From positions 236,988 through 300,987 of the forward strand of contig NZ_PGGV01000027.1 of NCBI RefSeq assembly GCF_002798405.1: 64,000 nucleotides of DNA, given 5' to 3'. The DNA is from Glycomyces xiaoerkulensis (GTDB lineage: Bacteria > Actinomycetota > Actinomycetes > Mycobacteriales > Micromonosporaceae). This document shows positions 55,260 to 63,660 of the stretch, one piece after another. The notes beneath the pieces were generated by a model that made no database searches, had not been told where the DNA came from, and worked only from the letters and a program-made list of their open reading frames with translations. Made by a program: the position numbers and the translations under genes. Position 1 is the stretch's first letter. Each line of letters opens with the position of its first letter.

Positions 55260-55790
55260 ATGCCACCGATCGACGCCCTGCTCACCCGGAACCGCGAATT
55301 CGCCGCCTCCGGCGCCCACGCCGACGTCGAAATCATCCCCCGGCAGCAGGCCATGATCATCACCTGCCTCGACTTCCGCGTCGACCCGGCGGCCTTCCTC
55401 GGCGTCGGCCACGGCGACGCCATGGTCCTGCGCAACACCGGCGGCCGGGTCGCCCGGGAGACCATCGAGGAGGTCGCCTACATCGCCCACCTCTTCGAGC
55501 ACATCGGCGGCGACCAGGCGCCGCCGTTCGAAGTCGCGGTCGTCCACCACACCGACTGCGGCACCCGGTTTCTAGCCGACGACGCCTTCCGGGAGAGCTT
55601 CGCCGACCTCGTCGGCGCCGAGCCCGCGCGCCTGGCCGAGCGGGCCGTCACCGACCCCGCCGCCACCGTGCGCGCCGACGTCGAACGCCTCCGCACCTCC
55701 GAACTCCTGCCTTCCCTGGTGACGGTGTCGGGACACGTGTACGACCTGGCCACCGGACTGGTCGAGACGATCGCGGACGCTTCGGCGTAG
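55260..55790 (+). CDS. Beta-carbonic anhydrase-like protein
   Basis: A 176-residue protein of the beta-carbonic anhydrase fold: ITCLDFRVDPAAFLGVG has the Cys and Asp/Arg pair, VVHHTDCGTRFL the His and Cys ligands. It is shorter than classical enzymes and belongs to the group with HHTDCG. Zinc binding is likely; CO2 hydration is not certain. Probably controlled by the divergent MarR regulator. Confidence 0.8.
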   Translation: MPPIDALLTRNREFAASGAHADVEIIPRQQAMIITCLDFRVDPAAFLGVGHGDAMVLRNTGGRVARETIEEVAYIAHLFEHIGGDQAPPFEVAVVHHTDCGTRFLADDAFRESFADLVGAEPARLAERAVTDPAATVRADVERLRTSELLPSLVTVSGHVYDLATGLVETIADASA

Positions 55791-55812
55791 CGCCCCGCCC
55801 GCCGCGGCCGCG

Positions 55813-56682
55813 CTAGGCCGGTTCGGGGGCGGCTCCCCGGTCGGGGTCCTCGGGCGGTTCGGCGCTGTCCAGGCGCCACACCGCGATCGAGCCGCCGCCG
55901 GCGACGGCCGCCACGAACACCACGAACGTCAGGGTGTAGGGCCAGGTCGGGGCGGCGTCGCCGGTGTACTGGACCATCTCGCGGCTCTCGCCGGCGGCCC
56001 ACCAGATCGCCTGGCGGATCAGTTGCAGGAAGTCCCGCTCGCCCCAGGTGTCGTGGGCCCCGCCGGGCACGGAGTAGAACACGTTGTGGTCCGGGCCGGT
56101 CCAGGCGGCCGGGTCCTCGGAGTCCATCTGCGCCAGCACCTGGGCGTCGGACTCCGAAGGCTGGGGGTCGAAGTAGTACCAGCGCTCGGTCAGCTCCAGG
56201 TCCTCGTCGATGCCCGAGGTGATGGGCGATTCGGACGCGATGCTGAGGTTCTGCTTCGAGGCCGGGTCGGTGGGCGGGTCGATCGCCGAGGCGCCGAGCG
56301 TCTCGTCCCACCACGGCCAGTCGGGCTCGGTCACGGCCGCCGAGTGGGTGCCGACCAGGCCGCCGCCGCCTTCCACGAACGACCGGAGCGTCTCCTGCCG
56401 GTCGGGGCCGAGGATGTCGCCGGAGGTGTTGAGGAACATGACCACGTCGATGCCCGACAGGTCGTCCAGGTCGCCCGGTCCGCCCTCGACCAGCTCGAAG
56501 TTCCAGCGCCGGGCCTCCATGCCCAGGCGCTCGACCGCGTAGTCGGCCACTTCGGCGTCCCCGGTGCCGGCGGTGACCACCAGCACGCGCGGGCCGTCGG
56601 CGGCATGGGCGGCCGCCGCCGGCGCGAACACGGTCGCGAAGGCCAGCAGGACGATCAGGCAGCGTCGCAGCGGGTTGCTCAC
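55813..56682 (-). CDS. Secreted, membrane-anchored ThuA-domain protein
   Basis: 289 residues from a GTG. Signal peptide (1-28, ending AHA), ThuA-like class I amidotransferase-fold domain (about 30-230: VVMFLNTSGDILGPDRQETL, FVEGGGGLVGTHSAAVTEPD, HDTWGERDFLQLIRQAIWW), then one membrane segment (about 248-270) and a short acidic tail. ThuA domains occur in sugar-related proteins; the activity is unknown. It lies downstream of the ABC exporter genes on the same strand. Confidence 0.82.
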   Translation of the reverse strand: MSNPLRRCLIVLLAFATVFAPAAAAHAADGPRVLVVTAGTGDAEVADYAVERLGMEARRWNFELVEGGPGDLDDLSGIDVVMFLNTSGDILGPDRQETLRSFVEGGGGLVGTHSAAVTEPDWPWWDETLGASAIDPPTDPASKQNLSIASESPITSGIDEDLELTERWYYFDPQPSESDAQVLAQMDSEDPAAWTGPDHNVFYSVPGGAHDTWGERDFLQLIRQAIWWAAGESREMVQYTGDAAPTWPYTLTFVVFVAAVAGGGSIAVWRLDSAEPPEDPDRGAAPEPA

Positions 56683-56733
56683 CCGACCACCCTATCGGGG
56701 GAGCCGCTCCGGCGCGCCTCCAGGCCGGGGCGC

Positions 56734-57531
56734 TTACTTGTACAGGGCCTTGGCCAGGCGGCGCTGGGCGATCCAGGTCCCGGCCAGCGCCAGCGCGCAC
56801 AGGTAGAGGACGTTGACCGCCATCATGGGGCCGAGCTCGCCGAGGCTGATCCCGCGGACCAGCTCGATGCCGTGGTAGAGCGGCATCGCGTATACCAGCG
56901 GCTGCGCGAAGCCCGGGTAGGACTCCACGGGGGTGAAGGTGCCGCCGAACAGGAACATGGCGAACACGATGGCCATCATCCAGTCGAAGTCGGGCCAGTT
57001 GCGGAAGACGGTGGCGAGGGTGAGACCGATGCCGGAGAAGGCCAGGCCGATGAAGACCGCGGCCGGGACGGCCAGGACCGACCACACCGACTCGAGCAGG
57101 CCGAACGCGCCCATGGCGATCACGAACATGGCGACGTAGACGCCGCCGCGGATCAGGGCCCACCAGACTTCGCCGAGGGCGATGTCCCAGGGCCGCATGG
57201 GGGTGGCGAGTACGCCGTCGTAGACCTTCATCCACTTGAATTTGGCGAAGACGTTGATGGAGGTCTCCAGGAGCGTGCCCATCATGGCGGCGTTGGCCAG
57301 GATCGCCGGGGCGACGTAGGCGGTGTAGGAGATGGTGCGGCCGCCGGGGAGGGTGATGTCGCCGACCAGGGCCCCGACGCCGAAGCCGAAGGCGAACAGG
57401 AACAGCAGCGATTCGACGCCGCCGGAGGCGACCAGGACCCAGGCGCGGCGCATCGCGACCCAGTTGCGGGACAGCATGGCGCGGGAGGGTCCGAGCCGGG
57501 TGCGGAAGAGGCCGTAGGCGATGACGGACAC
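56734..57531 (-). CDS. ABC-2 type exporter permease (NodJ-like), second permease
   Basis: 265 residues, about six membrane segments, with the family region FGGTFTPVESYPGFAQPLVYAMPLYHGIELVRG. The start is GTG at 57531 with AGGAG ahead. It forms an exporter with the preceding permease and ATPase genes. Substrate unknown; relatives export drugs or lipo-oligosaccharides. Confidence 0.88.
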   Translation of the reverse strand: MSVIAYGLFRTRLGPSRAMLSRNWVAMRRAWVLVASGGVESLLFLFAFGFGVGALVGDITLPGGRTISYTAYVAPAILANAAMMGTLLETSINVFAKFKWMKVYDGVLATPMRPWDIALGEVWWALIRGGVYVAMFVIAMGAFGLLESVWSVLAVPAAVFIGLAFSGIGLTLATVFRNWPDFDWMMAIVFAMFLFGGTFTPVESYPGFAQPLVYAMPLYHGIELVRGISLGELGPMMAVNVLYLCALALAGTWIAQRRLAKALYK

Positions 57532-57539
57532 GGGTGCTC

Positions 57540-58343
57540 CTAGAACGACAGTCGGCGGACGATGACGCGCCTGGCCGCGAGCCAGCCGCCGACGGCGAGG
57601 ACGGCGAGGTAGGCCAGGTGCGCCGCGGGCGGGAGCGCGGTGCCGAACCCGGCGGTGGCGGCACGGGCCAGTTCGGTGCCGTGCCACAGCGGCGAGGCCC
57701 ACACCAGCGGCTGGAGGAAGCCGGGCATCTGCTCGGCCGGGAAGAACACGCCGGAGAAGAGCATGACCGGCATGATCGCGAAGCGGAACACGGCGTTGAG
57801 CATGGCGTCGTTCTTGAGGCTGGAGCACCAGGCGAACAACCAGGGTGCGAACGCGGCCGAGACGGCGGCCGCGGCCGGGACCGCCAGGGCGGCCCAGGCG
57901 GAGGTGTAGACCCCGAATCCGGCCAGGACGAGCGCGACGACGGTGCAGGCGGTCAGGGGCCGGAAGGCGACGGCGTAGAGCAGGTGGCCGTTGAGGATGT
58001 CGACCGGGCGCAGCGGAGTGGCGCGCTGGGCGAGGTAGGCGCCGCCCCATTCCTTGTAGCCGCCGAAGACGGGGTAGACCATGTCGCCGCCGAGCATCAT
58101 GACCGCGACCGCGCACACCAGGCCGGGGGCGATGAACTCGGCGTAGGTGATGCCGCCGGTGGCGCCGGATTCGATGTAGGAGCCGACGCCGATGCCGATG
58201 CTGATCATGTAGAGGAGCGGCAGCACGACCGAGGAGAACACGGTGCCGTGCCAGGTGTGGCGGTAGAGGGTCAGTTGCAGTTGGAAGGCGCGCCAGGCCG
58301 CGGCGGCGGGGCCGGGGGCGGCGGTGGCGGCGGTGCCGCTCAT
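57540..58343 (-). CDS. ABC-2 type exporter permease (NodJ-like), first permease
   Basis: 267 residues with about six membrane segments; FSGVFFPAEQMPGFLQPLVW and SPLWHGTELARAAT mirror the sister permease, so the two likely form a heterodimeric channel. Its ATG overlaps the ATPase stop by four bases (ATGA), and the next permease starts nine bases after its stop. Confidence 0.88.
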   Translation of the reverse strand: MSGTAATAAPGPAAAAWRAFQLQLTLYRHTWHGTVFSSVVLPLLYMISIGIGVGSYIESGATGGITYAEFIAPGLVCAVAVMMLGGDMVYPVFGGYKEWGGAYLAQRATPLRPVDILNGHLLYAVAFRPLTACTVVALVLAGFGVYTSAWAALAVPAAAAVSAAFAPWLFAWCSSLKNDAMLNAVFRFAIMPVMLFSGVFFPAEQMPGFLQPLVWASPLWHGTELARAATAGFGTALPPAAHLAYLAVLAVGGWLAARRVIVRRLSF

Positions 58344-59296
58344 CCGTCGTCCTCTCCGAGGGCGCGGCCGGTGAGGCGGAGGAAGACGTCTTCGAGGGTG
58401 GCGCGGCGGGCGAGCACCGAGGTGGGGCTGACGTCGCGGGCCTCCAGGGCGGCGGTGGTGTCGTCGCCGTCGTCGGTGTAGACGAGGATGCGGTCGGGCA
58501 GCGCCTCGACCTGGGAGCCGATGCCGTCGAGGGTGCGGGCGATGTCGGCCAGGTCGGTGGTGTGGAGGCCGCCGTAGCGGAGTTCGACCACTTCCTTGGT
58601 GACGTGGGTGTCGATCAGCTCGCGGGGAGAGCCGGAGGCGATGATCCGGCCCTCGTCCATGATCACGAGGCGGTCGCAGAGCTGCTCGGCCTCGTCCATG
58701 TAGTGGGTGGTCAGGACGATGGAGACGCCGCGCTGCTTAAGCTGGAAGAGCCGTTCCCACAGCAGGTGGCGGGCCTGCGGGTCGAGGCCGGTGGTGGGTT
58801 CGTCGAGCAGGGCCAGGTCGGGTTCGTTGATCAGGGACCTGGCGATGGCGAGGCGGCGCTGCATGCCGCCGGAGAGGTCGTCGACCTTGTCGCGGGAGCG
58901 GGCGGTGAGCTGCACGAATTCGAGCAGTTCGGCGGCCCGGCGGGCGGCGGTGCGGCGTTTGATGCCGAAGTAGCCGGCGTAGACGGTGAGGTTCTCGAAC
59001 ACGGTGAGCATGTTGTCGAGGGTGTTGTCCTGGGGAACGACGCCGAGGCGGGCCCGGATCGCGGGGCCGTCGGTGTGCGGGTCGAGGCCGAACAGGTCGA
59101 GGGCGCCGTCGCTCGGTTCGGAGACGCAGCCGATCATCCGCATGGTGGTGGACTTGCCGGCGCCGTTGGCGCCGAGGAAGCCGAAGGCCTCCCCGCGGCG
59201 TATCTCGAAGTCGACGCCGCGCACCGCCTCGAAGTCCCCGTAGCGTTTGCGGAGCCCGTGGGCGCGCACCAATATCTCGTTCTCGTCTACCGGCAT
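58340..59296 (-). CDS. ABC exporter ATPase (NodI/DrrA-like)
   Basis: 318 residues: Walker A GANGAGKSTTMRM, signature LSGGMQRRLAIARS, Walker B LALLDEPTTGLD, switch His in TTHYMDEAEQL, and a C-terminal domain of about 80 residues typical of DrrA/NodI. First gene of a three-gene exporter operon. The ATG at 59296 begins the conserved region; a longer open frame upstream lacks similarity. Confidence 0.92.
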   Translation of the reverse strand: MPVDENEILVRAHGLRKRYGDFEAVRGVDFEIRRGEAFGFLGANGAGKSTTMRMIGCVSEPSDGALDLFGLDPHTDGPAIRARLGVVPQDNTLDNMLTVFENLTVYAGYFGIKRRTAARRAAELLEFVQLTARSRDKVDDLSGGMQRRLAIARSLINEPDLALLDEPTTGLDPQARHLLWERLFQLKQRGVSIVLTTHYMDEAEQLCDRLVIMDEGRIIASGSPRELIDTHVTKEVVELRYGGLHTTDLADIARTLDGIGSQVEALPDRILVYTDDGDDTTAALEARDVSPTSVLARRATLEDVFLRLTGRALGEDDG

Positions 59297-59738
59297 GGAG
59301 CCGAGCCTAGATCGTCGGCACCGCGATCGACCAACCGTTTGCGGCCTCGTTGCGACCGCGCTGGACGTCGTAGGGCGTTCCGGGTGATCGCGGCCGGGTT
59401 CGACTTCTTTGCCTGGGCAGTAGGGGCTGGCGCGAGGGAAGTTGACACAGTGTGAGACGTCACCGCCGACATCGTCCTCGGCTTCGTCCAGGGCCGAGTG
59501 TTGGGCGGGAGCTCTGTGAACACGTCGCGGGACCGAGGGCTTCGCTCTCCCGGCCCCGTGTTGCGTCTGGGCAATTTTCGCACGGCTGGGCGTGTCGTCC
59601 TTGACTCGGATCTGGCCCCGATGCCACAGTTTCGACACGCGCCCCTGCGCGAAAACTGAATAGTCAGTCGGCGGCCCGCCCTTCTATCGCCAAACAGTCC
59701 GGCGGGCCGCCCCCAAACCAACGGAAGGAATACCTCCC
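59297..59738. other. Intergenic region with an 11-bp hairpin
   Basis: No supported gene. A perfect inverted repeat, GGCGGCCCGCC (59670-59680) with GGCGGGCCGCC (59701-59711), stands just ahead of the next forward gene; it may act as attenuator or operator. TTGACA near 59450 could be a forward -35 element. Confidence 0.4.
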
Positions 59739-60377
59739 TTGGTCTCTGTCAGCCTACGCCAAAAACCGGCCCGCGCAACAGAGCGAAATGCCGCCTCGAT
59801 CGAGTGGACCGCTGCTCGTCCCACGTCTGCTACCCCGACTTGGGCGCGCCCCGCCAAGCCCGACGCACCGCGCCCTCGGGCCCCATGGGAGCCCTGGAGG
59901 CTTCCGGCCGGGAGGCCCGTGCCGCATTCGGCGCGTCGTCCGCCTCGGCCCGTACCCGAGCCCGAACCGTCCTATGCCTGGCGCATCTCATTCGAGCAGC
60001 CCGAACCCGAGCCGGTGCCAGCGCCGACGTCCCCGAAGACCGCTTCGGTGGCGTCCGGCGAGGCCGAACGTCGCACAGGCGGCAGACGGCTGCTGCAACT
60101 GCTCGGTCTTGCCTACCTCATGCTCGCCGCTCTCGCCTCCGGCCTGGCATGGACCGCCTACTTCACCGACAGAGACGACCTGGAAGACCAGGACTGCGAC
60201 GGGGAGTCCGAACCGCGGACCACCACGCCCCCGACCGAGCCGCCCGAGCCGGATCCGAACGCGCCCGGCCTCCACACCCGCCCCGACGGGTCCCGATACC
60301 TGATCGTCCCCATCCCGCCCGGGCTCGACGGACGGCGACGACCGGCCGCAGCGATCGCCCCGGGCCGTGCCGCATGA
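59739..60377 (+). CDS. Proline-rich single-pass membrane protein, unknown
   Basis: 212 residues. A long Pro/Arg-rich, probably disordered cytoplasmic part (1-110) precedes one membrane segment (about 115-140, LLQLLGLAYLMLAALASGLA), an acidic Pro/Thr linker and a basic end. The start is TTG at 59739 with GGAAGG ten bases ahead. First of three genes joined by ATGA overlaps. Not recognised; this architecture recalls small membrane proteins of actinomycete mobile elements. Confidence 0.55.
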   Translation: MVSVSLRQKPARATERNAASIEWTAARPTSATPTWARPAKPDAPRPRAPWEPWRLPAGRPVPHSARRPPRPVPEPEPSYAWRISFEQPEPEPVPAPTSPKTASVASGEAERRTGGRRLLQLLGLAYLMLAALASGLAWTAYFTDRDDLEDQDCDGESEPRTTTPPTEPPEPDPNAPGLHTRPDGSRYLIVPIPPGLDGRRRPAAAIAPGRAA

Positions 60378-60664
60378 GGACGCACACCGATACCGACACG
60401 GCCGGGCTCCCCGTCCTCGGCGTCGAAAGCGTCGACGGCCGCCTCGTCCAGTACTCCTGGCCCATCGGCCAGGACCGCCTCCGGCTGCTGCTGTGCGCAC
60501 AAAACCCGCCCGGACTCGGGTCCGTGGTCGGACTCGACGGCGACTCGCCTCGCCTGGTGCTGTCCGAACCGGCCCACGCCGACTGGGCCGGAACCCATTC
60601 CGGCCCCCTCATCGCCGCGGGCGTCCGCATCTGGCTCGACACGTTCCGCGACTGCAAAGAATGA
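60374..60664 (+). CDS. Hypothetical protein in coupled operon
   Basis: 96 residues, cytoplasmic, with Trp/Leu-rich strands (LVQYSWPIGQDRLRLLLCAQ, HADWAGTHSGPLIAAGVRIW). The start overlaps the previous stop and its end overlaps the next start (ATGA at both). No family recognised; the overlaps are the main evidence that it is translated. Confidence 0.55.
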   Translation: MRTHTDTDTAGLPVLGVESVDGRLVQYSWPIGQDRLRLLLCAQNPPGLGSVVGLDGDSPRLVLSEPAHADWAGTHSGPLIAAGVRIWLDTFRDCKE

Positions 60665-61056
60665 ACGAGTTCATGACCGAACCCGACAAGGCCGCCCGGC
60701 ACTTGGGGGCACCGACCGGCGACAAGATCGCCGAAGTCGTCATCGACGGCCACGCCCTGGAGCTGTTCCTCAGCGATGGCGGGGCCGACAAGCTCTACGT
60801 CTGCGACGTGCGCCGGAAGTTCCAACCGGTCGGGGCGGTGGTGCGCCTGGCCACGACCGGCCCGGTGTACGTCCCCGTGGCCGGCCAGGGCGACTGGGCC
60901 GAGCACGGCGACCGCGCCGACCGGATCGTGCAACTGGCCGTCGCCTGCTACTGGAACTGCACCGACCACGGCGCCATCCGCGAGGCCAGGCCCAAAGGCC
61001 GCGCCGCCCAATGGCGCGTGCGCTTCACACCGCGCCGGACCGGTCGGGACGACTGA
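60661..61056 (+). CDS. Hypothetical protein in coupled operon
   Basis: 131 residues (a start at 60673 is also possible), no signal or membrane segment. A central stretch VIDGHALELFLSDGGADKLYVCD and a Cys/His-containing end (CYWNCTDHGAIREAR) are noticeable. Last gene of the three-gene coupled unit; a cruciform repeat begins 46 bases later. Not recognised. Confidence 0.55.
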   Translation: MNEFMTEPDKAARHLGAPTGDKIAEVVIDGHALELFLSDGGADKLYVCDVRRKFQPVGAVVRLATTGPVYVPVAGQGDWAEHGDRADRIVQLAVACYWNCTDHGAIREARPKGRAAQWRVRFTPRRTGRDD

Positions 61057-61101
61057 GCATGGTGGTCCGTACGGGCGCGGGACGGCGCCGTGCAGTGAGC
61101 G

Positions 61102-61430
61102 GGCAAGCTCATGGGCGGAGCCCATCCCTTTGCAGCTTGGGGTCCCCTAAGGCCGCCGGGGCGAGGGTCGGACCCTCATCCTCGTGCCTCCTGCGGCAGG
61201 TCGGCGACGGGCGGACCCCCCAGGGGTCCCCTATGGCCGGTGGGGCGACGGCTGGAGCCTCATCCTTTTGTCCCCCATGGCTTGTGGGGCTGCTTCCAGC
61301 CTCACGCCGCCTCCGAGTCGGGGATTCCCATCGGGGCCACCATTCGGCAACGGACGTCGCGGCACCGCACCACCACCACGGGCCAAGGGACCCCGGCTGC
61401 AAAGGGTGCGGCTCCGCCGCAGAGCTTGCC
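61102..61430. repeat. Cruciform repeat, copy C (expanded insert)
   Basis: 329 bases. Closing stem GGCAAGCTC (61102-61110) with GAGCTTGCC (61422-61430); hairpin ATGGGC-GGA-GCCCAT, a compensated C-G to T-A change relative to copies A and B; central stem CCCTTTGCAGC (61126-61136) with GCTGCAAAGGG (61396-61406), extended by GGGGTCCC/GGGACCCC; hairpin TGCGGC-TCC-GCCGCA. The insert holds two similar units starting GGGGTCCCCTA at 61139 and 61223 and a degenerate third near 61320. Confidence 0.85.
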
Positions 61431-61477
61431 ATTTCATACGAAACCGGAAAACAACAGAAAGGACAGAACCCACCTAC

Positions 61478-61837
61478 ATGGGCACCGACACCAACCCACG
61501 GGCCCCGGCCCTCCAGCCGCGGGCCTACGCCCCGATCCGGCGGGAAGGGCGCAACTGGGACGCCGCCGTCGTCGCCGGGCGTCCGCTCCGCTTCTGGGCC
61601 GACCTGGCCGCCGGGCGGGTCGTCGTCTGCACCGACGAGCTCGAACCCCGGGACGTCGGCCTCGCGCTCGACATCGACGCCGACGACCGCCGCGGCTGGA
61701 TGCTGGTCAACCCCCAGCAGGCACACTGGGCCGCCGAGGCGAGAGAAGCACTCCTCCGCGCCGCGATCGGCCACTACAACCGCGCGCAGGCCGACCCAGA
61801 GGGGAGGTCAGCGGCAGCAACGCGCCCGGTCGCTTAG
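61478..61837 (+). CDS. Hypothetical small protein
   Basis: 119 residues, no signal or membrane segment. PIRREGRNWDAAVVAGRPLRF opens the folded part; a helical end (HWAAEAREALLRAAIGHYN) follows. An AAAGGA lies 13 bases before the ATG, somewhat far. It starts 48 bases after repeat C. Not recognised; its company suggests the same accessory cassette as the preceding unknown genes. Confidence 0.5.
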   Translation: MGTDTNPRAPALQPRAYAPIRREGRNWDAAVVAGRPLRFWADLAAGRVVVCTDELEPRDVGLALDIDADDRRGWMLVNPQQAHWAAEAREALLRAAIGHYNRAQADPEGRSAAATRPVA

Positions 61838-61989
61838 CGCGCCCGTTTCGGGAGCGGTCCAAGCCCCCCTGCGGAGGTGGGGCCAGCACTACCGGCGATT
61901 GGCGTGCCTGCGGTAGCGACAGGACACAGGTTCTGAAGGGAGGCTTGAGATGCGAAAACGGGTCACCCTACTGGATCGGAACCGCCGAC

Positions 61990-63027
61990 ATGCCGACCGC
62001 CACTGCGCCTCCTCGAAGCGGCAGCGACTTCGCCGCGCTGTCCCGCCGGATCAACGAGGCGGGTCTGATGCGGCGCCGACCGGTGTACTACGCGATTCGC
62101 TTCAGCCTGGTCGGCGCGGTCGTGATCGCCGCATGGACGACGTTCTTCCTCCTCGGTGACACCTGGCTCCAGCTCCTGGTGGCGCTCGCGATGGGCCTGA
62201 TCAGCGGCCAGGTGGCGCTGCTGGGGCACGACCTGGCCCACCGCCAGGTCTTCCGCAGGCGTGTGCCGTCCGAGCGGGCCGGCTACGTCGTCGGCAATCT
62301 GGTCAACGGCATGGGCTACGGCTGGTGGCAGGACAAGCACACCCGGCACCACGCCAACCCCAACCACGAGGAACTGGACCCGGACGTCCAGCCGGGGGTG
62401 GTGATCTGGTCGCAGCGCCAGGCCCGCCTGGTGGAGGGCGTCACCCGCTTCATCGGCGGCTACCAGGCGTTCCTGTTCTATCCGCTGCTGACGCTCGAAG
62501 GGTTCAACCTGCATTTCTCGGGGGTCAAGTCGGTCGCCAAGCCCGGGTTGCGGAACCGCGGGGTGGAGGCGGCGTTCCTGGCGATCCACTTCGCCGCCTA
62601 CCTGACCTTCCTGTTCACCGTCCTGTCCCCGGGCAAGGCGGTCCTGTTCATCCTGGTGCACAAGGCGGTGTGGGGCATCTACATGGGGTCGATCTTCGCC
62701 CCGAACCACAAGGGCATGCCGCTCATCGGCGACGATTCGAACCTCGACTTCCTGCGCAAGCAGGTCTTGACCTCGCGAAACGTGCGGGGCGGGCGGTTCA
62801 CCGACCTCGCCCTGGGCGGGCTGAACTACCAGATCGAGCACCACCTGTTCCCGGCCATGGCCAGCCCGTTCCTGCGGCAGGCCCGGCCGATCGTGCGCGA
62901 GTACTGCGATGAGAAGGGCATCGACTACTGCGAGACGGGCTTCCTCGCCTCGCACGTCGAGGCCCTGCGCTCCATGCACGCTTCGGGGGAGCCGATCCGC
63001 GAGGGCCGGGCCGCGGCGCGGGTCTGA
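61990..63027 (+). CDS. Membrane fatty acid desaturase
   Basis: 345 residues with four to six membrane segments and three histidine boxes for a di-iron centre: HDLAH (80-84), HTRHH (117-121) and QIEHH (281-285). The QIEHH form is typical of acyl-lipid/linoleoyl-CoA (front-end, delta-6-type) desaturases, although no cytochrome b5 domain is fused. The ATG at 61990 begins family similarity; the frame is open upstream. Stands alone. Confidence 0.9.
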   Translation: MPTATAPPRSGSDFAALSRRINEAGLMRRRPVYYAIRFSLVGAVVIAAWTTFFLLGDTWLQLLVALAMGLISGQVALLGHDLAHRQVFRRRVPSERAGYVVGNLVNGMGYGWWQDKHTRHHANPNHEELDPDVQPGVVIWSQRQARLVEGVTRFIGGYQAFLFYPLLTLEGFNLHFSGVKSVAKPGLRNRGVEAAFLAIHFAAYLTFLFTVLSPGKAVLFILVHKAVWGIYMGSIFAPNHKGMPLIGDDSNLDFLRKQVLTSRNVRGGRFTDLALGGLNYQIEHHLFPAMASPFLRQARPIVREYCDEKGIDYCETGFLASHVEALRSMHASGEPIREGRAAARV

Positions 63028-63163
63028 GCGGAGGCGGCGGGATGCCGCCCGCCTCCCGGGTGCGCCGGGGTCCCCCGTGGAGGGCACCGGTTCGATACTG
63101 TGGCACGAATATGGGCGGTACCGGAATCGGCACCGCCCTCCCATTCCCGAGAACGGAGACATC

Positions 63164-63475
63164 ATGGACAGCAGGACCTTTTACCTCATCATCGGCGGCG
63201 CGGCCCTGGTGGCGGCGGCCGGTGTCACCGTCGGACTGACCCTGGCGAAGCGCTCCCGCGGGGACGCACTGCTGGAGGTCGAGCCGGTCGAGGCCGGCGA
63301 GGGCGACGAATCGCAGGACCGGCCCGACTTAGAGTTCTCAACTCATTTGTTCAAGTCGTCTCCAGCAGACCAGGGCGCAGCCGATGCAGTGGAGCTGTCT
63401 TCGGTACTTGTCGTGGTCGTAGCCGCGGTCGGCCTGGACGACCCTGCGGTGTCGTCTGGGTCGGCCGCGTTCTGA
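63164..63475 (+). CDS. Small membrane protein, 3' end replaced by IS remnant
   Basis: 103 residues: a hydrophobic segment (about 6-28, YLIIGGAALVAAAGVTVGLT), then a polar acidic region. From about residue 58 the coding sequence is antisense to an IS5 transposase fragment, so the native C-terminus has been lost. A GGAG stands ahead of the ATG. Function unknown. Confidence 0.5.
   Translation: MDSRTFYLIIGGAALVAAAGVTVGLTLAKRSRGDALLEVEPVEAGEGDESQDRPDLEFSTHLFKSSPADQGAADAVELSSVLVVVVAAVGLDDPAVSSGSAAF
63338..63475 (-). pseudogene. IS5-family transposase fragment
   Basis: The reverse strand encodes RPRRHRRVVQADRGYDHDKY followed by RRQLHCIG, matching the ADRGYDHDKYRR region of IS5-type transposases. 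Only about 45 residues remain, without either end of the element. Confidence 0.75.
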
Positions 63476-63586
63476 TTCAGGTCGGGAACCCGGGTCCGGA
63501 ACGGTTCTGACGGCACTCGCGTGCGGGCACGCTATCCGGTCCCGGTCCATTGCCTCACCTCGCGGCAGCGTGTACGCTGACGGATT

Positions 63587-63606
63587 ATATCGATTTAATT
63601 CGATAT
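63587..63606. promoter_or_regulatory. AT-rich inverted repeat upstream of the CBM2 gene
   Basis: Perfect ATATCGA-6-TCGATAT dyad, with one more CGAT nearby (63609-63613), in otherwise GC-rich DNA. Probably a regulator site or part of a promoter; the factor is unknown. Confidence 0.4.
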
Positions 63607-63660
63607 TTCGATGGATGCGCCCGCAGGTTCCCGCCGTGTCGGTGCGCCGCGCCCCTTGAC

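Noticed and set aside
41764..61430. CRISPR array or CRISPR-like repeats
   Set aside because: Only three copies exist, two of them 1.1 kb apart and one 19 kb away, with no regular spacers and no cas genes.
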